This document shows, piece after piece, positions 1-6,795 of a stretch of 6,795 nt of DNA. A program made the translations under genes and the position numbers. Each line of letters opens with the position of its first letter. Within the stretch, counting starts at the first letter, position 1. The notes under the pieces are model-generated. The model ran no database searches, had not been told where the DNA came from, and saw nothing but the letters and a program-made list of their open reading frames with translations. Source of the DNA: an uncultured Collinsella sp. (lineage in GTDB: Bacteria; Actinomycetota; Coriobacteriia; Coriobacteriales; Coriobacteriaceae); NCBI GenBank assembly GCA_958446785.1, contig CAUCXP010000082.1, forward strand, positions 1 to 6,795, given 5' to 3'.

Positions 1-914
1 CCTACACGGCCGACGCCCGCGCGCACCTGCGCCCGATTCGCTTCCGCGCCGATATCGCCAACGTCAACCGTTGCGTGGGCACCATCCTGGGCAACGCGGT
101 GACCAAGGCGCATCCCGAGGGCTTGCCCGCCGGCTCCATCACCATCGATTGCGATGGTTCGGCTGGTCAGAGCTTTGGTGCCTTCCTGCCGCGTGGCATT
201 ACGCTCAACGTGTGCGGCGACGCCAACGATTACTTTGGCAAGGGCCTTTCGGGCGGCGAGGTGTCGGTGCGCCCCAACCCGCATGCGACCTACAAGTTCG
301 ACGAGAACATCATCGTGGGCAACGTTGCGTTCTTTGGTGCCACGAGCGGCCGCGGCTTCATTAACGGCCTGGCCGGCCAGCGCTTTGGCGTACGCAACTC
401 CGGTGCCACCGTGGTGGTCGAGGGCTGCGGCAACCATGGCTGCGAGTACATGACGGGCGGTCTGGCGCTCATCCTGGGCGAGGTCGGGCAGAACTTCGCC
501 GCCGGCATGACAGGTGGCGTGGCCTATGTCTTTGACCAGTACGGCACGCTCGATGCCCGTGTGAACCACGAGAGCGTTGAGCTCAAGGCCCCGACGGCCG
601 GCGAGCTGGCGCAGATTCGCGCACTCATCCAGGAGCACGTGGATGCGACGCAGAGCCCGCGCGGCATTAAGCTGCTCTACAGCTTTGAGACGATGAGCAA
701 GCACTTTGTGAAGGTCATTCCGACCGAGTACGAACGCGTGCTGGCGATTGTCGCCGCGGGCGAGGCCGTGGGCAAGACGCATGCGCAGGCCGAGGAGCTG
801 GCGTTTGACATCGTGACCGGCCGCGCGAGCGCCGCGGATGTCGCTCGCTTCGATGTCACGGGCGCTGCGTCCGTGGCTGCCAGCTCTGTTGCTTCGACCA
901 AGAAGGAGGCGTAA
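1..914 (+). CDS. gltB: Glutamate synthase large (alpha) subunit, C-terminal part (5' end outside the window)
   Basis: The reading frame is open from base 3, so the gene enters from the left; 303 C-terminal residues are visible, ending in TAA at 912-914. The large subunit of glutamate synthase hydrolyses glutamine and channels the ammonia to 2-oxoglutarate in the cytoplasm. The visible part is the GXGXG right-handed beta-helix domain: successive glycine-rich turns include GQSFGAFLPRG, GGEVSVRP, GATSGRGFINGLAGQRFGVR, GNHGCEYMTGG and GQNFAAGMTGGVAYVFD. These are followed by the helical RVNHESVEL...IQEHVDATQSPRG end typical of GltB. After the conserved HFVKVIP segment there is a tail of about 60 residues, rich in Ala and ending in AASSVASTKKEA, which is longer than in E. 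coli GltB. The amidotransferase and FMN/Fe-S synthase domains would lie upstream. gltD follows after five bases, so the two are almost certainly cotranscribed. Confidence 0.95.
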   Translation, partial: YTADARAHLRPIRFRADIANVNRCVGTILGNAVTKAHPEGLPAGSITIDCDGSAGQSFGAFLPRGITLNVCGDANDYFGKGLSGGEVSVRPNPHATYKFDENIIVGNVAFFGATSGRGFINGLAGQRFGVRNSGATVVVEGCGNHGCEYMTGGLALILGEVGQNFAAGMTGGVAYVFDQYGTLDARVNHESVELKAPTAGELAQIRALIQEHVDATQSPRGIKLLYSFETMSKHFVKVIPTEYERVLAIVAAGEAVGKTHAQAEELAFDIVTGRASAADVARFDVTGAASVAASSVASTKKEA

Positions 915-919
915 GTGCC

Positions 920-2401
<1,482 letters not shown>

Positions 2402-2442
2402 AGTAGTCACGGAGATATTCAACAATCGAATCGGCAAGGGCT

Positions 2443-2529
2443 GTCCCTAACTGCCGGCAGAAAAGGAACGTCCCTAAGTGCCGACAGTTAGGGACGTTCC
2501 TTTTGTGCCGGCATTCGGGGACGCTCCTT
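2443..2529. repeat. Compact palindromic repeat cluster after gltD
   Basis: Four related segments are packed into 87 bp. A perfect inverted repeat has 17-base arms at 2461-2477 and 2488-2504 around a 10-base loop. A competing inverted repeat pairs 2443-2459 with 2479-2495 (16 of 17 positions), so the two hairpins exclude each other. In addition, 2478-2502 is repeated directly at 2505-2529 with about 20 of 25 matches. The shared core is GGGACG(T/C)TCCTT preceded by GTGCCG(A/G)CA. The mixture of direct and inverted copies resembles REP/BIME-type intergenic repeats. It is read here as a dispersed chromosomal repeat, although only this one cluster is visible. Confidence 0.8.
2461..2504 (+). terminator. 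Probable intrinsic terminator of gltBD within the repeat cluster
   Basis: A 17-bp perfect stem (arms AAAAGGAACGTCCCTAA and its reverse complement) with a 10-base loop starts about 60 bases after the gltD stop. The 3' arm ends in TTTT and the 5' arm starts with AAAA, so it could terminate in either direction. The T-run is short and the terminal pairs are A-T, so efficiency is uncertain. A further short stem at 2539-2544/2548-2553 (CGAGCA with TGCTCG) lies just downstream. Confidence 0.5.
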
Positions 2530-2778
2530 GCGGATTTGCGAGCAGTTTGCTCGTTTGTCGACGTGCGGGTGTTCATTTGTCGACTTCTTGGGCTGTGGTC
2601 ACCTGTTGTTTCTGTGGTGGCTGCGGGCATCTGGCTCAAAAGGGCGGGTTGGCCGTCTATGTTTGCCTGCGGTTTTGTTGCGGTGCGCATTTTCGGTCAA
2701 GCTTTTCGTCAAGTGTTTGGTCAGCATCTGGTTTGCAGCCGGAGGCCTATTTTGCCCGCGCTGGTCGTGGCTGCCCAC
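2530..2778. other. Intergenic region with no supported gene
   Basis: No reading frame here has a ribosome binding site or a recognisable protein pattern. The possible translations are rich in Cys, Trp and Ser and look spurious. Small structures seen are a 6-bp stem with a 3-base loop at 2539-2553, two direct copies of TTTGTCGAC at 2554-2562 and 2576-2584, and a loose run of GTCAAG/GTCAG near 2695-2725. The region is less GC-biased than gltBD. A promoter for the gene at 2826 should lie here, but no convincing -35/-10 pair could be picked. Confidence 0.5.
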
Positions 2779-2820
2779 CCTCCTCGTAAGCTCAAATTGA
2801 GGTCCATCAGTTTGAGGAGG
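2779..2820 (+). promoter_or_regulatory. Ribosome binding site inside a possible masking hairpin
   Basis: The strong Shine-Dalgarno sequence GAGGAGG at 2814-2820 lies five bases before the ATG at 2826. It is exactly complementary to CCTCCTC at 2779-2785, 28 bases upstream. A second pairing, CTCAAA at 2791-2796 with TTTGAG at 2811-2816, overlaps the same site, and a third small palindrome (CTCAA-A-TTGAG, 2791-2801) competes with it. Alternative folds of the leader could therefore open or close the ribosome binding site. The pairings are seen in the sequence; regulation is an inference. Confidence 0.4.
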
Positions 2821-2825
2821 ATGCC

Positions 2826-3533
2826 ATGACTGACCACGCTTTTGACCGAGCAGAGCTGGCTGAAGCCGTCGGCAACGATATTGCCGACATGGCTCACTTT
2901 TGGATGCTGCGGAAGTTTCAATTCCTGGAGCCGGCACGCGAACAGTTCGAGGTCATTGTCGACCCGTGGCTCAGCTATTGCGAGGGGCCTTCTCAAAACG
3001 AAATCATGGCCTACAACATGGCGTTTACCGATTGGCTGCTGTTTGAGCGCCCCTATCGCCATGGCAAAACGCTGCTCGAGCTATATGTTGACGAGCCGCC
3101 GGCATCGCTTTCGCCTGCCTCGCTCAAGCGGCTCGAGCAGGTACGCGACACGCAGTATTTCTCGCGCTTTGGCATTTTGGACAAGAATCCTGCGTCCGGC
3201 ATGGTCGTGCTGAAGGACACGCGCACCGATCATCGCTTTGATGTCTACGACCCGCATATCGTGCAGAAGGAGCATTGGAACGACGGCGCGATTGCGGTGC
3301 GCCTCGCCTGCGTCGACGATGTCTGGCTTACGGCGGGACAGCTCTACCTGTATGACATCGCGCGCCTGAACGACACGGCGGTCGACGGACCGGGTGCGGT
3401 GCATCCCGAGGATCTGCAGGACGGCTTTGACACCTCGTGCATCAGCTTCTTCTTGCGTCTGGTCCGCGACATCATGGGCGCCCAGGGGCGGTACGTAAAG
3501 TCCCTCAACATCTACGAACAGGAATGGGGGTAG
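2826..3533 (+). CDS. Uncharacterised 235-residue soluble protein
   Basis: The function is not recognised. The ATG at 2826 follows GAGGAGG by five bases; an ATG at 2821 would give only Met-Pro-stop. No signal peptide or membrane segment is visible. The protein is acidic and aromatic-rich. Residues 65-104 read MAFTDWLLFERPYRHGKTLL...LSPASLKRLEQVRDT and are followed by a region of short beta strands (FSRFGILDKNPASGMVVLKDTRTDHRFDVYDP). This layout, an aromatic FxDWxLFxxP motif, then GKTLLELYV, then LSPxxLxxLE and a beta-rich part, resembles a module of many uncharacterised bacterial proteins, some of which carry SEC-C metal-binding ends. No SEC-C cysteines are present here. The gene stands alone between two repeat regions, with 424 bases between it and gltD. 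It looks intact and its codon use is ordinary. The family resemblance is from memory and not firm. Confidence 0.8.
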   Translation: MTDHAFDRAELAEAVGNDIADMAHFWMLRKFQFLEPAREQFEVIVDPWLSYCEGPSQNEIMAYNMAFTDWLLFERPYRHGKTLLELYVDEPPASLSPASLKRLEQVRDTQYFSRFGILDKNPASGMVVLKDTRTDHRFDVYDPHIVQKEHWNDGAIAVRLACVDDVWLTAGQLYLYDIARLNDTAVDGPGAVHPEDLQDGFDTSCISFFLRLVRDIMGAQGRYVKSLNIYEQEWG

Positions 3534-3573
3534 AGGATGGGCGGTTGTCGCCTGCCTTGCCTTCTGCCCTTTT

Positions 3574-3790
3574 GTCTCGATCTGTAACGTTTGGGGACAA
3601 AAACCAGTCTATCTGTTACAGATCGAGACGAATGCTTGGGCGCCGCTGGTTTGTCTAAATCTGTAACGTTTAGGGGCCTGGAGAACGTCTTACTGGTACA
3701 GATCGAGACGTTTGGCACCTGGCTGGGGGGGATGTCTCAATCTGTAACATCTACAGTCCAAAAATCGGTCTTCCTGTTACAGGTCGAAAC
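3574..3790. repeat. Upstream dyad array: three 56-57 bp inverted-repeat units
   Basis: Unit 1 is 3574-3629, with arms at 3574-3588 and 3615-3629 (15 bp, perfect: GTCTCGATCTGTAAC and its reverse complement). Unit 2 is 3653-3709, with arms at 3653-3667 and 3695-3709 (two changes from consensus on the left, one on the right). Unit 3 is 3734-3790, with arms at 3734-3748 and 3776-3790 (one change on the left, two on the right). Loops are 26, 27 and 27 bases. Loop sequences differ, but their edges keep some similarity: a GTTT(A/G)GGG-like start in units 1 and 2, and GTCT near the end in units 1 to 3. Units begin 79 and 81 bases apart. The array fills the gap between the 235-residue protein gene and the AbiEi-like gene and ends about 20 bases before the latter. 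Confidence 0.9.
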
Positions 3791-3810
3791 GTTTGTCGGC
3801 GGAGGCAACG

Positions 3811-4887
3811 GTGACGATGGTCCATTTGTCCGATGTGGTGGTGATGGAAGTGTCTAATACCGTTTTCAAGCACAAGCATACGACTCGCAACACGTTGGCG
3901 CGGAATAGGATGCTCGCGCGACTCACGGAGGCGACCGAGCAAGGTGCGCTGCTCGCAACGCATGACAATGCCGAGCTCATGTGGCTGCGGCGTCATGTTG
4001 GAACCGACGATATCGCGGAACCCGAGCCGTATTTGTTCTGCTTTCAACATGATTGGGGTGTGCTGACGCCGGCGGAGCGAACGCTGCGTACCATCAAAGG
4101 GCTTGCAGAGTTTCATCCCGATTGGGCGTTTTGGGGCTATGACGCGGCGCTTTTGTGGGGTCTGGAGGTGCCGAATGATCTGCTTGGGTCGCGTTTTCTT
4201 GTTAAGACGGGTTGTTCGGTGGCGTTGAGCGGCGGGTGCAGGTTGTTGCGTCCGCAGATGGCGGGCGCACTCGAGCATGTTGATGGCGTGCGGGTGACGT
4301 CGTTTTGGCGCACGGTGGAGGATTGCCTACTGCGTGCGCCGTTCTCCTACGGGTTGGCGATTGCCGATTCTGCACTGCGGGCGAAAGGCGTATCACGTGG
4401 GGATTTGTGCGAGCGCCTCCGCGCCGATTGCGAGGGCAGGCGAGGGTATCGCAGGGCACAGGTGATTGCGTCGTATGCGGACGGGCTGTCTGAAAACGGC
4501 GGCGAGTCTCGGTTCCGAGCATTCTTTATTGCGTACGGCTTTCCGGTTCCGGAGCTGCAGGTGGAGTTTCGCGACCCGCTCGATCCGAGCCAGGTGTTTC
4601 GCGTCGACTATTTTTGGCGGCTCGAGGACGGGACGTGTGTCATCGGCGAGCTCGACGGAAAGGGGAAGTACACCTTGCAGAGCGGCGAGGGTCGGGAGTC
4701 GGTTGACCCATTCGTGGCAGAGCGTCAGCGGGAATCTCATCTGACAATGCTCGGGCATAAGGTGCTTCGGTTTACGTTTAACGAACTCAAAGGCCCGGGG
4801 AAGCTAGTCGAGAAAATGAGGCTGGCGGGTATTCCTCGGCAGGTTGAATTGGCTGAGGAGTGGAGATGCCAGTGGTATGGGCGCTGA
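3811..4887 (+). CDS. AbiEi-like protein with C-terminal DUF559/Vsr-like nuclease domain
   Basis: With the GTG start at 3811 the product has 358 residues. GGAGG at 3801-3805 gives a 5-base spacer to this GTG and 11 bases to the ATG at 3817; a TTG at 3793 lacks a ribosome binding site. Residues about 30-75 (NRMLARLTEATEQGALLATHDNAELMWLRRHV) fit a degenerate winged-helix segment. Residues 85-118 (LTPAERTLRTIKGLAEFHPD...YDAALLWGLEVP) match the AbiEi-type core seen in many actinobacterial proteins. The C-terminal part has ESRFRAFFIAYGFPVPELQ, then RVDYFW, GELDGKGKY, and finally ERQRESHLTMLGHKVLRFTFNEL. This is the DUF559/Vsr-like PD-(D/E)XK layout, with candidate active-site residues Glu232, Asp266, Glu280 and Lys284. 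Members are often labelled type IV antitoxin-like, but no AbiEii nucleotidyltransferase toxin gene is adjacent. Codon use is less GC-ending than in gltBD. The gene lies tightly between two dyad arrays. DNA binding and cleavage are inferred from family, not shown. Confidence 0.8.
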   Translation: MTMVHLSDVVVMEVSNTVFKHKHTTRNTLARNRMLARLTEATEQGALLATHDNAELMWLRRHVGTDDIAEPEPYLFCFQHDWGVLTPAERTLRTIKGLAEFHPDWAFWGYDAALLWGLEVPNDLLGSRFLVKTGCSVALSGGCRLLRPQMAGALEHVDGVRVTSFWRTVEDCLLRAPFSYGLAIADSALRAKGVSRGDLCERLRADCEGRRGYRRAQVIASYADGLSENGGESRFRAFFIAYGFPVPELQVEFRDPLDPSQVFRVDYFWRLEDGTCVIGELDGKGKYTLQSGEGRESVDPFVAERQRESHLTMLGHKVLRFTFNELKGPGKLVEKMRLAGIPRQVELAEEWRCQWYGR

Positions 4888-4893
4888 GAGGTT

Positions 4894-5033
4894 TTGTCTC
4901 GATCTGTAACGTTTAGAGGTTGTTTGAGCTCGTAATTGTTACAGATCGAGACAAGCCGGTGAAACGTCGACCGAATGTCTCGATCTGTAACATCAGGGGG
5001 CCCAATAACCCTGTACCTGTTATAGATCGAGAG
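4894..5033. repeat. Downstream dyad array: two 57 bp inverted-repeat units
   Basis: Unit 4 is 4896-4952, with perfect 15-bp arms at 4896-4910 and 4938-4952. Its pairing extends to 17 bp (4894-4910 with 4938-4954). Unit 5 is 4977-5033, with arms at 4977-4991 and 5019-5033; the right arm has two changes. Both loops are 27 bases, and the units start 81 bases apart. Arms are the same sequence and orientation as in the upstream array. Unit 4 begins only seven to nine bases after the stop of the AbiEi-like gene, so its hairpin could also stabilise or end that transcript, though no T-run follows. Unit 5 contains an extra inner stem (CAGGG 4994-4998 with CCCTG 5009-5013). Confidence 0.9.
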
Positions 5034-5137
5034 ATTTCCCTAGTGCCGCTGGGATGGGACTGCAACGTATTCCGTCCCCCACATCCTCTCTTCCTTCCGT
5101 TAACCGATGCGTCTGCAGCAATCCAGCGGGACTAGGT

Positions 5138-5176
5138 GATAATGGACAAATGTTCAAGTTAATCGTGAGGGAGGAG
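5138..5176 (+). promoter_or_regulatory. Possible -10 box and ribosome binding site of the amidohydrolase gene
   Basis: GATAAT at 5138-5143 resembles a -10 element and would place transcription start near 5150. No good -35 hexamer is seen 16-18 bases upstream, so the promoter call is weak. GGGAGGAG at 5169-5176 is a strong Shine-Dalgarno sequence, six bases before the ATG at 5183, and decides that start. Confidence 0.35.
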
Positions 5177-5182
5177 CTCGAT

Positions 5183-6553
5183 ATGGCATCTGCCGATCGT
5201 TCCACGTTGTTTATCAATGCGACCATTCTGGATGGTTCGGAGCATATGGAGCCGCAACCCGATATGGCCGTGACTGTTGAGCGCGGCGTCATCACCTGGA
5301 TGGGGCCGAGTGCTGTGGCGCAGGCGCCTGCAGGTGCCGAGGTTATCGACCTGGGTGGTGCGTATCTCATGCCCGGTCTCATCAATATGCACGTGCACCT
5401 GTGCGGCTCGGGCAAGCCTGTCTCGGCCGGCGATGCGGGAGCGCTGATGAAGAAACTCGATAATCCCGTGGGCCGTGCCATCGTCCGCCGCATCCTCAAG
5501 GGCAGTGCCCAGCAGCAGCTGGCAAGCGGCGTGACCACAGTGCGCGGCGCGGGCGACCCGCTGTTTGCCGACATTGCCGTGCGCGACGCTATCGACGCCG
5601 GCAAGTATCAGGGTCCGCGCCTGGTAGCGCCGGGAACGGGCGTCACGGTGCCGGGCGGCCATGGCGCGGGCTTGTTCGCCCAGGTGGCCAACAGCCCCGT
5701 CGAGGTAGCCGAGCAGGTGCGAGACCTGTATGCGCGCGGCGCCGACGTCATTAAGCTGTTCGTAACGGGCGGTGTGTTCGATGCGACCGAGGTGGGCGAG
5801 CCGGGCGTGCTGCGTATGCCGGTGGAGGTTGCCGCGGCGGCGTGCAAGGCGGCGCACGAGGTGGGTCTGCCGGTTATGGCTCATGTCGAGAGCACCGAGG
5901 GCGTGAAGGCCGCGCTTGAGGCCGGGGTCGACACGATCGAGCACGGTGCCCCGATGACGCCCGAGATCCTGGAGCTGTATCGCGGCGCCGCGGGCACACA
6001 GCTCGAGGGACGCGCGCCGAGCGTGACCTGCACGATCAGCCCGGCGCTGCCGTTTGTATTGCTCGACCCGGAAAAGACCCATTCGACCGATACACAAAAG
6101 AAGAACGGCGACATCGTGTGCTCGGGCATCATCGAGAGCGCCCGTGCCGCACTGGAAGCTGGCATTAAGGTGGGCCTGGGCACGGACTCAAGCTGCCCGT
6201 TCGTGACGCAGTACGACATGTGGCGTGAGGTTGCCTATTTTGCCAAGTATGTCGGTGTGAGCAACGCCTTCGCGCTGCATACGGCTACGCAAGTCAACGC
6301 CGAGCTGCTGGGGCTGGGCGGCGAGACCGGTACGATCGAGTGCGGCAAGGCCGCCGATATCCTGGTGACGCGCAAGAATCCGCTCGATGACCTGTGCGCT
6401 CTGCGTGAGCCGACGCATGTGATGTGTCGCGGTGATCTGGTACGCAAGCTCATGGTGAAGCGTATTCCCGAGGTGGACGCCGAGCTCGACGCGATTATGG
6501 ACATGCCTGCCGAAGCGCTGGCTGAGGAGCTGGCCCGCGACGGTGTGGCGTAG
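5183..6553 (+). CDS. Metal-dependent amidohydrolase (imidazolonepropionase/prolidase-like)
   Basis: The product is a 456-residue cytoplasmic hydrolase of the amidohydrolase superfamily. The ATG at 5183 has GGGAGGAG six bases upstream; an in-frame ATG at 5054 would add 43 unconserved residues, has no binding site and nearly abuts the dyad array. The N-terminal beta domain (INATILDGSEH...GVITWMGP...VIDLGGAYLMPGLINMHVHL) leads into the TIM barrel. Metal ligands are visible: His70 and His72 (HVH), Lys191 (VIKLFVTGG, the likely carboxylated lysine), His234 (VMAHVES), His254 (TIEHGAPM) and Asp335 (GLGTDSS). The GxGxxVPGGHG segment (151-161) and the C-terminal GTIECGKAADILV (383-395) are typical of the imidazolonepropionase-like group, which also includes Xaa-Pro and Xaa-Arg dipeptidases. 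Complete binuclear ligands argue for an active enzyme, possibly acting on dipeptides or N-acyl amino acids; the substrate cannot be read from sequence. No hut genes are adjacent, so hutI is unlikely. It appears to be a single-gene transcript. Confidence 0.9.
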   Translation: MASADRSTLFINATILDGSEHMEPQPDMAVTVERGVITWMGPSAVAQAPAGAEVIDLGGAYLMPGLINMHVHLCGSGKPVSAGDAGALMKKLDNPVGRAIVRRILKGSAQQQLASGVTTVRGAGDPLFADIAVRDAIDAGKYQGPRLVAPGTGVTVPGGHGAGLFAQVANSPVEVAEQVRDLYARGADVIKLFVTGGVFDATEVGEPGVLRMPVEVAAAACKAAHEVGLPVMAHVESTEGVKAALEAGVDTIEHGAPMTPEILELYRGAAGTQLEGRAPSVTCTISPALPFVLLDPEKTHSTDTQKKNGDIVCSGIIESARAALEAGIKVGLGTDSSCPFVTQYDMWREVAYFAKYVGVSNAFALHTATQVNAELLGLGGETGTIECGKAADILVTRKNPLDDLCALREPTHVMCRGDLVRKLMVKRIPEVDAELDAIMDMPAEALAEELARDGVA

Positions 6554-6586
6554 ATGTGACAAAGGGGCAGCTCCGTTGCCGCATGC

Positions 6587-6623
6587 AAAAGCCGAGGTCT
6601 CAACACGAGGCCTCGGCTTTTTT
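6587..6623 (+). terminator. Intrinsic terminator after the amidohydrolase gene
   Basis: AAAAGCCGAGG at 6587-6597 pairs perfectly with 6611-6621. The stem extends inward by four more pairs, one of them a wobble (6598-6601 with 6607-6610), leaving a 5-base loop. Six T residues follow at 6618-6623. The stem begins 33 bases after the stop codon. The A-rich left side could give weak termination for the convergent - strand gene. Confidence 0.92.
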
Positions 6624-6645
6624 ATCGAACAAATACTTAAGATTT

Positions 6646-6674
6646 GGGACAAACAAACCTGATTAATTTGTCCC
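6646..6674. repeat. Short inverted repeat between convergent genes
   Basis: GGGACAAA at 6646-6653 pairs with TTTGTCCC at 6667-6674 around a 13-base loop. The right arm overlaps a second small palindrome, CCCGC-GT-GCGGG at 6672-6683. It lies just past the stop codon of the - strand gene and may help end that transcript, although no T-run follows in that direction. It could also be one member of a dispersed repeat family; only one copy is seen here. Confidence 0.45.
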
Positions 6675-6685
6675 GCGTGCGGGCG

Positions 6686-6795
6686 CTAGGAGCGGGTTTC
6701 CATCTTGGCGTGGCACTTGGGACAGGTGACGCGGATCTTGCCCTTGCCCTTGGGGACGGAGAGCATCTGGCCGCAGTTGGGGCACTTGAGGTATG
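6686..6795 (-). CDS. Zinc-ribbon protein, C-terminal end (5' part outside the window)
   Basis: On the - strand a frame open to the window edge ends in TAG (complement of 6686-6688). The 35 visible residues contain two CxxC knuckles, CPNCG and CPKCH, with 16 residues between them (LSVPKGKGKIRVT in the centre), and end in KMETRS. This is a classic four-cysteine zinc ribbon, similar in layout to the MJ0042-type zinc fingers found in many small bacterial proteins. The ribbon is at the very C-terminus. Whether it is a stand-alone small protein or the tail of a larger one cannot be told, since the start is not in the window. The zinc site is inferred from the cysteines. Confidence 0.75.
   Translation of the reverse strand, partial: YLKCPNCGQMLSVPKGKGKIRVTCPKCHAKMETRS

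Noticed and set aside
2478..2829. Overlapping + strand reading frames of about 90-108 residues
   Set aside because: No ribosome binding site, a cysteine/tryptophan-rich composition typical of chance frames, and starts inside a palindromic repeat. They also run into the next gene's leader.
3574..3790. CRISPR-like array with 15-base repeats and 23-27 base spacers
   Set aside because: Repeats alternate in orientation, are too short, and their spacing follows a dyad pattern. No cas gene is in the window.
4894..4954. Unit 4 dyad as an intrinsic terminator of the AbiEi-like gene
   Set aside because: The stem is strong, but the loop is 27 bases and no T-run follows, so a terminator call is not supported beyond a possible transcript-stabilising role.
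5054..5182. Longer amidohydrolase start at 5054
   Set aside because: No ribosome binding site there and the added 43 residues do not match the family. The ATG at 5183 has a strong site.
5183..6553. Assignment as hutI (imidazolonepropionase of histidine breakdown)
   Set aside because: The fold group fits, but no histidine-utilisation genes are adjacent and the substrate-specific residues could not be verified. A generic amidohydrolase call is safer.

Overview
The window looks like chromosomal DNA from a high-GC actinobacterium. Gene style, the form of the glutamate synthase and the intergenic palindromic repeats suggest a Coriobacteriia gut species, possibly Collinsella. That assignment is an inference from pattern memory, not a search result. 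No rRNA, tRNA, complete transposase or CRISPR array is visible.

Layout. (1) Positions 1-2401 hold the end of gltB and all of gltD, five bases apart on the + strand. They encode the two subunits of NADPH-type glutamate synthase, which makes glutamate from glutamine and 2-oxoglutarate. (2) Positions 2402-2825 are non-coding. This stretch starts with a compact palindromic repeat cluster that probably doubles as the gltBD terminator, and ends with a strong ribosome binding site that could be masked by a local hairpin. (3) Positions 2826-3533 encode an uncharacterised 235-residue soluble protein. (4) Positions 3574-5033 form the most unusual part. One gene, encoding an AbiEi-like protein with a C-terminal DUF559/Vsr-like nuclease fold, is bracketed by five copies of a 56-57 bp dyad element, three upstream and two downstream. 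Each dyad has 15-base arms (consensus GTCTCGATCTGTAAC and its reverse complement) around a loop of almost constant length (26-27 bases) but poorly conserved sequence. The two-dyad blocks next to the gene on each side are both exactly 138 bp long. (5) Positions 5183-6553 encode a complete metal-dependent amidohydrolase of the imidazolonepropionase/prolidase-like type, closed by a clear intrinsic terminator. (6) The right edge carries the C-terminal end of a small zinc-ribbon protein on the - strand, convergent with the amidohydrolase.

The housekeeping genes (gltBD, amidohydrolase) and the bracketed AbiEi-like gene do not obviously work together. The best candidate for undescribed biology is the pairing of that orphan AbiEi-nuclease gene with the dyad arrays. 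The arrays could be its binding sites, or the gene plus repeats could be a small mobile unit. The sequence alone does not decide between these.
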